Below, piece by piece: positions 33,477 to 34,452 of a stretch of DNA of 34,452 nt. The position numbers were made by a program, and so were the translations under genes. The stretch comes from a virus, in the IMG/VR virus record IMGVR_UViG_3300020564_000008, positions 1-34,452 of that record, one strand, 5' to 3'. Numbering within the stretch: the first letter of the stretch is position 1; each line of letters opens with the position of its first letter. Under the pieces are notes generated by a model. It saw only the letters and a list, made by a program, of their open reading frames with translations. It ran no database searches and was not told the origin of the DNA.

Positions 33477-34452
33477 TGGAAGATAAACTAGTAGATATCG
33501 GTGCCGAAAGAGCGGTGCTAGCTGGACTATTGCAGCATGGCATTGATGGCTACGTTACAGTTGCTGACCTTATTAGCAGTGAAACGTTTGGTAATTCCAA
33601 CAATCAAGTTCTGTTTAAGTGTATAGAAAAGATTATTGGTAATGATCAAACCGTTGACATTGCTTCAATATTATCATCAGCAAACCAGTTGGGTTTCTCA
33701 GACATAATTAATACCAACCAAGAGTTGAAGTATATAAAGTCACTCTTTGATTTCCCGGTGAATAAAGAGAATATTCTTAGCTTTGCTGTTCAGATGAAAA
33801 AGTTTGAATTTGCAAGAAAGATTAAGAAGCTTACATCTAAAGTCCACAAAGATATTGATGATGTTACTGGCTCAGAAACCATCAATGAAATCATACAGAT
33901 CCTAGAGAATCCAGTAACAGATTTTCTAAGAGAAGACGATGGCGGCGACGTTCCTCAAAAAATAGGAAGCGGAGTTGGCGACTATGTGCAATTCTTGGGC
34001 GAAAATAAATGTGACATTATTGGTATTCCAACAGGGTTCGCAAAGTACGACCAAGCAATTGGTGGCGGTCTTAGAAGAAAATGCGTTGACCTTGTTTCTG
34101 CAAGACCAAAGGTTGGTAAATCAGTATTCGCTGACAATGTGGCTTTAAATGTGTCTTCCCTAAACATTCCAGTTCTTGTATTAGATACTGAAATGTCTAA
34201 GGAAGATCATCTCAATAGACTAATAGCAAACATTAGTGGCGTTCCAATAAATGATATTGCTACTGGCAGATTTGTGGATGATGAAGAAAAGCACGAAAAG
34301 GTTCTAGACGCAGTAAAGAAGCTAGAGTCAATTCCTTATAGCTATATCAGCGTTGCCGGTAAGCCATTTGAACAGATACTAAATCTTATTAAACGATGGA
34401 TAGTTCAGGAAGTTAAGTACGATGATACTGGTAAAACAAATGATTGTCTTGT
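33476..34452 (+). CDS. dnaB: DnaB-like replicative helicase, 3' end cut by window edge
   Basis: The first 325 codons of a DnaB-family helicase, which unwinds DNA at the fork and recruits primase. The N-terminal domain (AERAVLAGLLQHGIDGYVTV, then FGNSNNQVLFKCIEKI) is of the DnaB N type. The linker is followed by the RecA-like domain: GIPTGFAKYDQAIGGGLR, Walker A ARPKVGKS (residues 209-216) where DnaB usually has GRPSMGKT, and LDTEMSKEDHLNRLIANISG. The frame is open to the last base, so Walker B and the C-terminus lie outside the window. The start overlaps the previous stop by one base (TAATG). The helicase call is firm; whether it is closer to DnaB or T4 gp41 is not decided. Confidence 0.88.
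   Translation, partial: MEDKLVDIGAERAVLAGLLQHGIDGYVTVADLISSETFGNSNNQVLFKCIEKIIGNDQTVDIASILSSANQLGFSDIINTNQELKYIKSLFDFPVNKENILSFAVQMKKFEFARKIKKLTSKVHKDIDDVTGSETINEIIQILENPVTDFLREDDGGDVPQKIGSGVGDYVQFLGENKCDIIGIPTGFAKYDQAIGGGLRRKCVDLVSARPKVGKSVFADNVALNVSSLNIPVLVLDTEMSKEDHLNRLIANISGVPINDIATGRFVDDEEKHEKVLDAVKKLESIPYSYISVAGKPFEQILNLIKRWIVQEVKYDDTGKTNDCL

Overview
The window is a segment of a tailed double-stranded DNA phage (Caudoviricetes), probably a large lytic one. Every gene I can support is on the + strand. Genes are packed with ATGA, TAATG or longer overlaps, and no gene-free stretch reaches 300 bases. Both ends are cut inside genes: a dCMP deaminase at the left and a DnaB-like helicase at the right. 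The backbone is AT-rich, and strong AAGGAG-type Shine-Dalgarno sites and TTGNNN/TATAAT promoters point to a host with conventional translation and sigma-70-like signals. The host cannot be named from the sequence. I see no integrase, repressor, tRNA, CRISPR array or insertion sequence.

Layout. (1) 1-2.9 kb holds nucleotide and DNA metabolism: a dCMP deaminase end, small unknowns, a bacterial-type SSB followed by a clear terminator, a membrane-anchored Asn/Thr-rich protein, a second deaminase-fold protein and a deoxyribosyltransferase-like protein. (2) 2.9-4.7 kb has two glycosyltransferase-type genes. (3) 4.7-6.0 kb has two unknown proteins and a small sigma-factor-like protein. (4) 6.1-8.5 kb has an unrecognised Gly/Ala/Ser-rich protein (possibly virion) with a hairpin behind it, then a membrane-anchored PAS-domain protein, a small two-helix holin-like protein and a papain-like cysteine peptidase. 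(5) 8.5-22.2 kb is a very large fibre/adhesin region: four proteins of about 760-1345 residues plus three small ones. They are built from RCC1, LamG-like, fibronectin III, Ig-like, PKD-like and BspA-like modules joined by nine poly-threonine linkers. (6) 22.2-24.7 kb has a lipoprotein, small membrane proteins and a third glycosyltransferase. (7) 24.7-29.2 kb has nrdA, nrdB, dut and phoH. (8) 29.2-34.4 kb has small unknowns and then a replication/recombination block: RecA/UvsX, a PD-(D/E)XK-type nuclease, a coiled-coil protein, a zinc-ribbon protein and the DnaB-like helicase.

How the genes may work together. The deaminase, dUTPase and class Ia ribonucleotide reductase would feed dNTP and dUMP production for phage replication by SSB, RecA/UvsX, the nuclease and the helicase. 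The sigma-like protein sits just before the virion and lysis genes and could direct their transcription. The fibre region appears to evolve by shuffling modules at poly-Thr tracts. One LamG module has a markedly GC-richer core than its own ends, which suggests recent exchange. Three glycosyltransferases in the same segment as mucin-like Thr/Pro linkers raise the untested idea that the phage glycosylates its own fibres. The most unusual items are a fibre with a complete seven-repeat RCC1 propeller interrupted by two related inserted domains, and a membrane-PAS protein next to the holin-like and peptidase genes.
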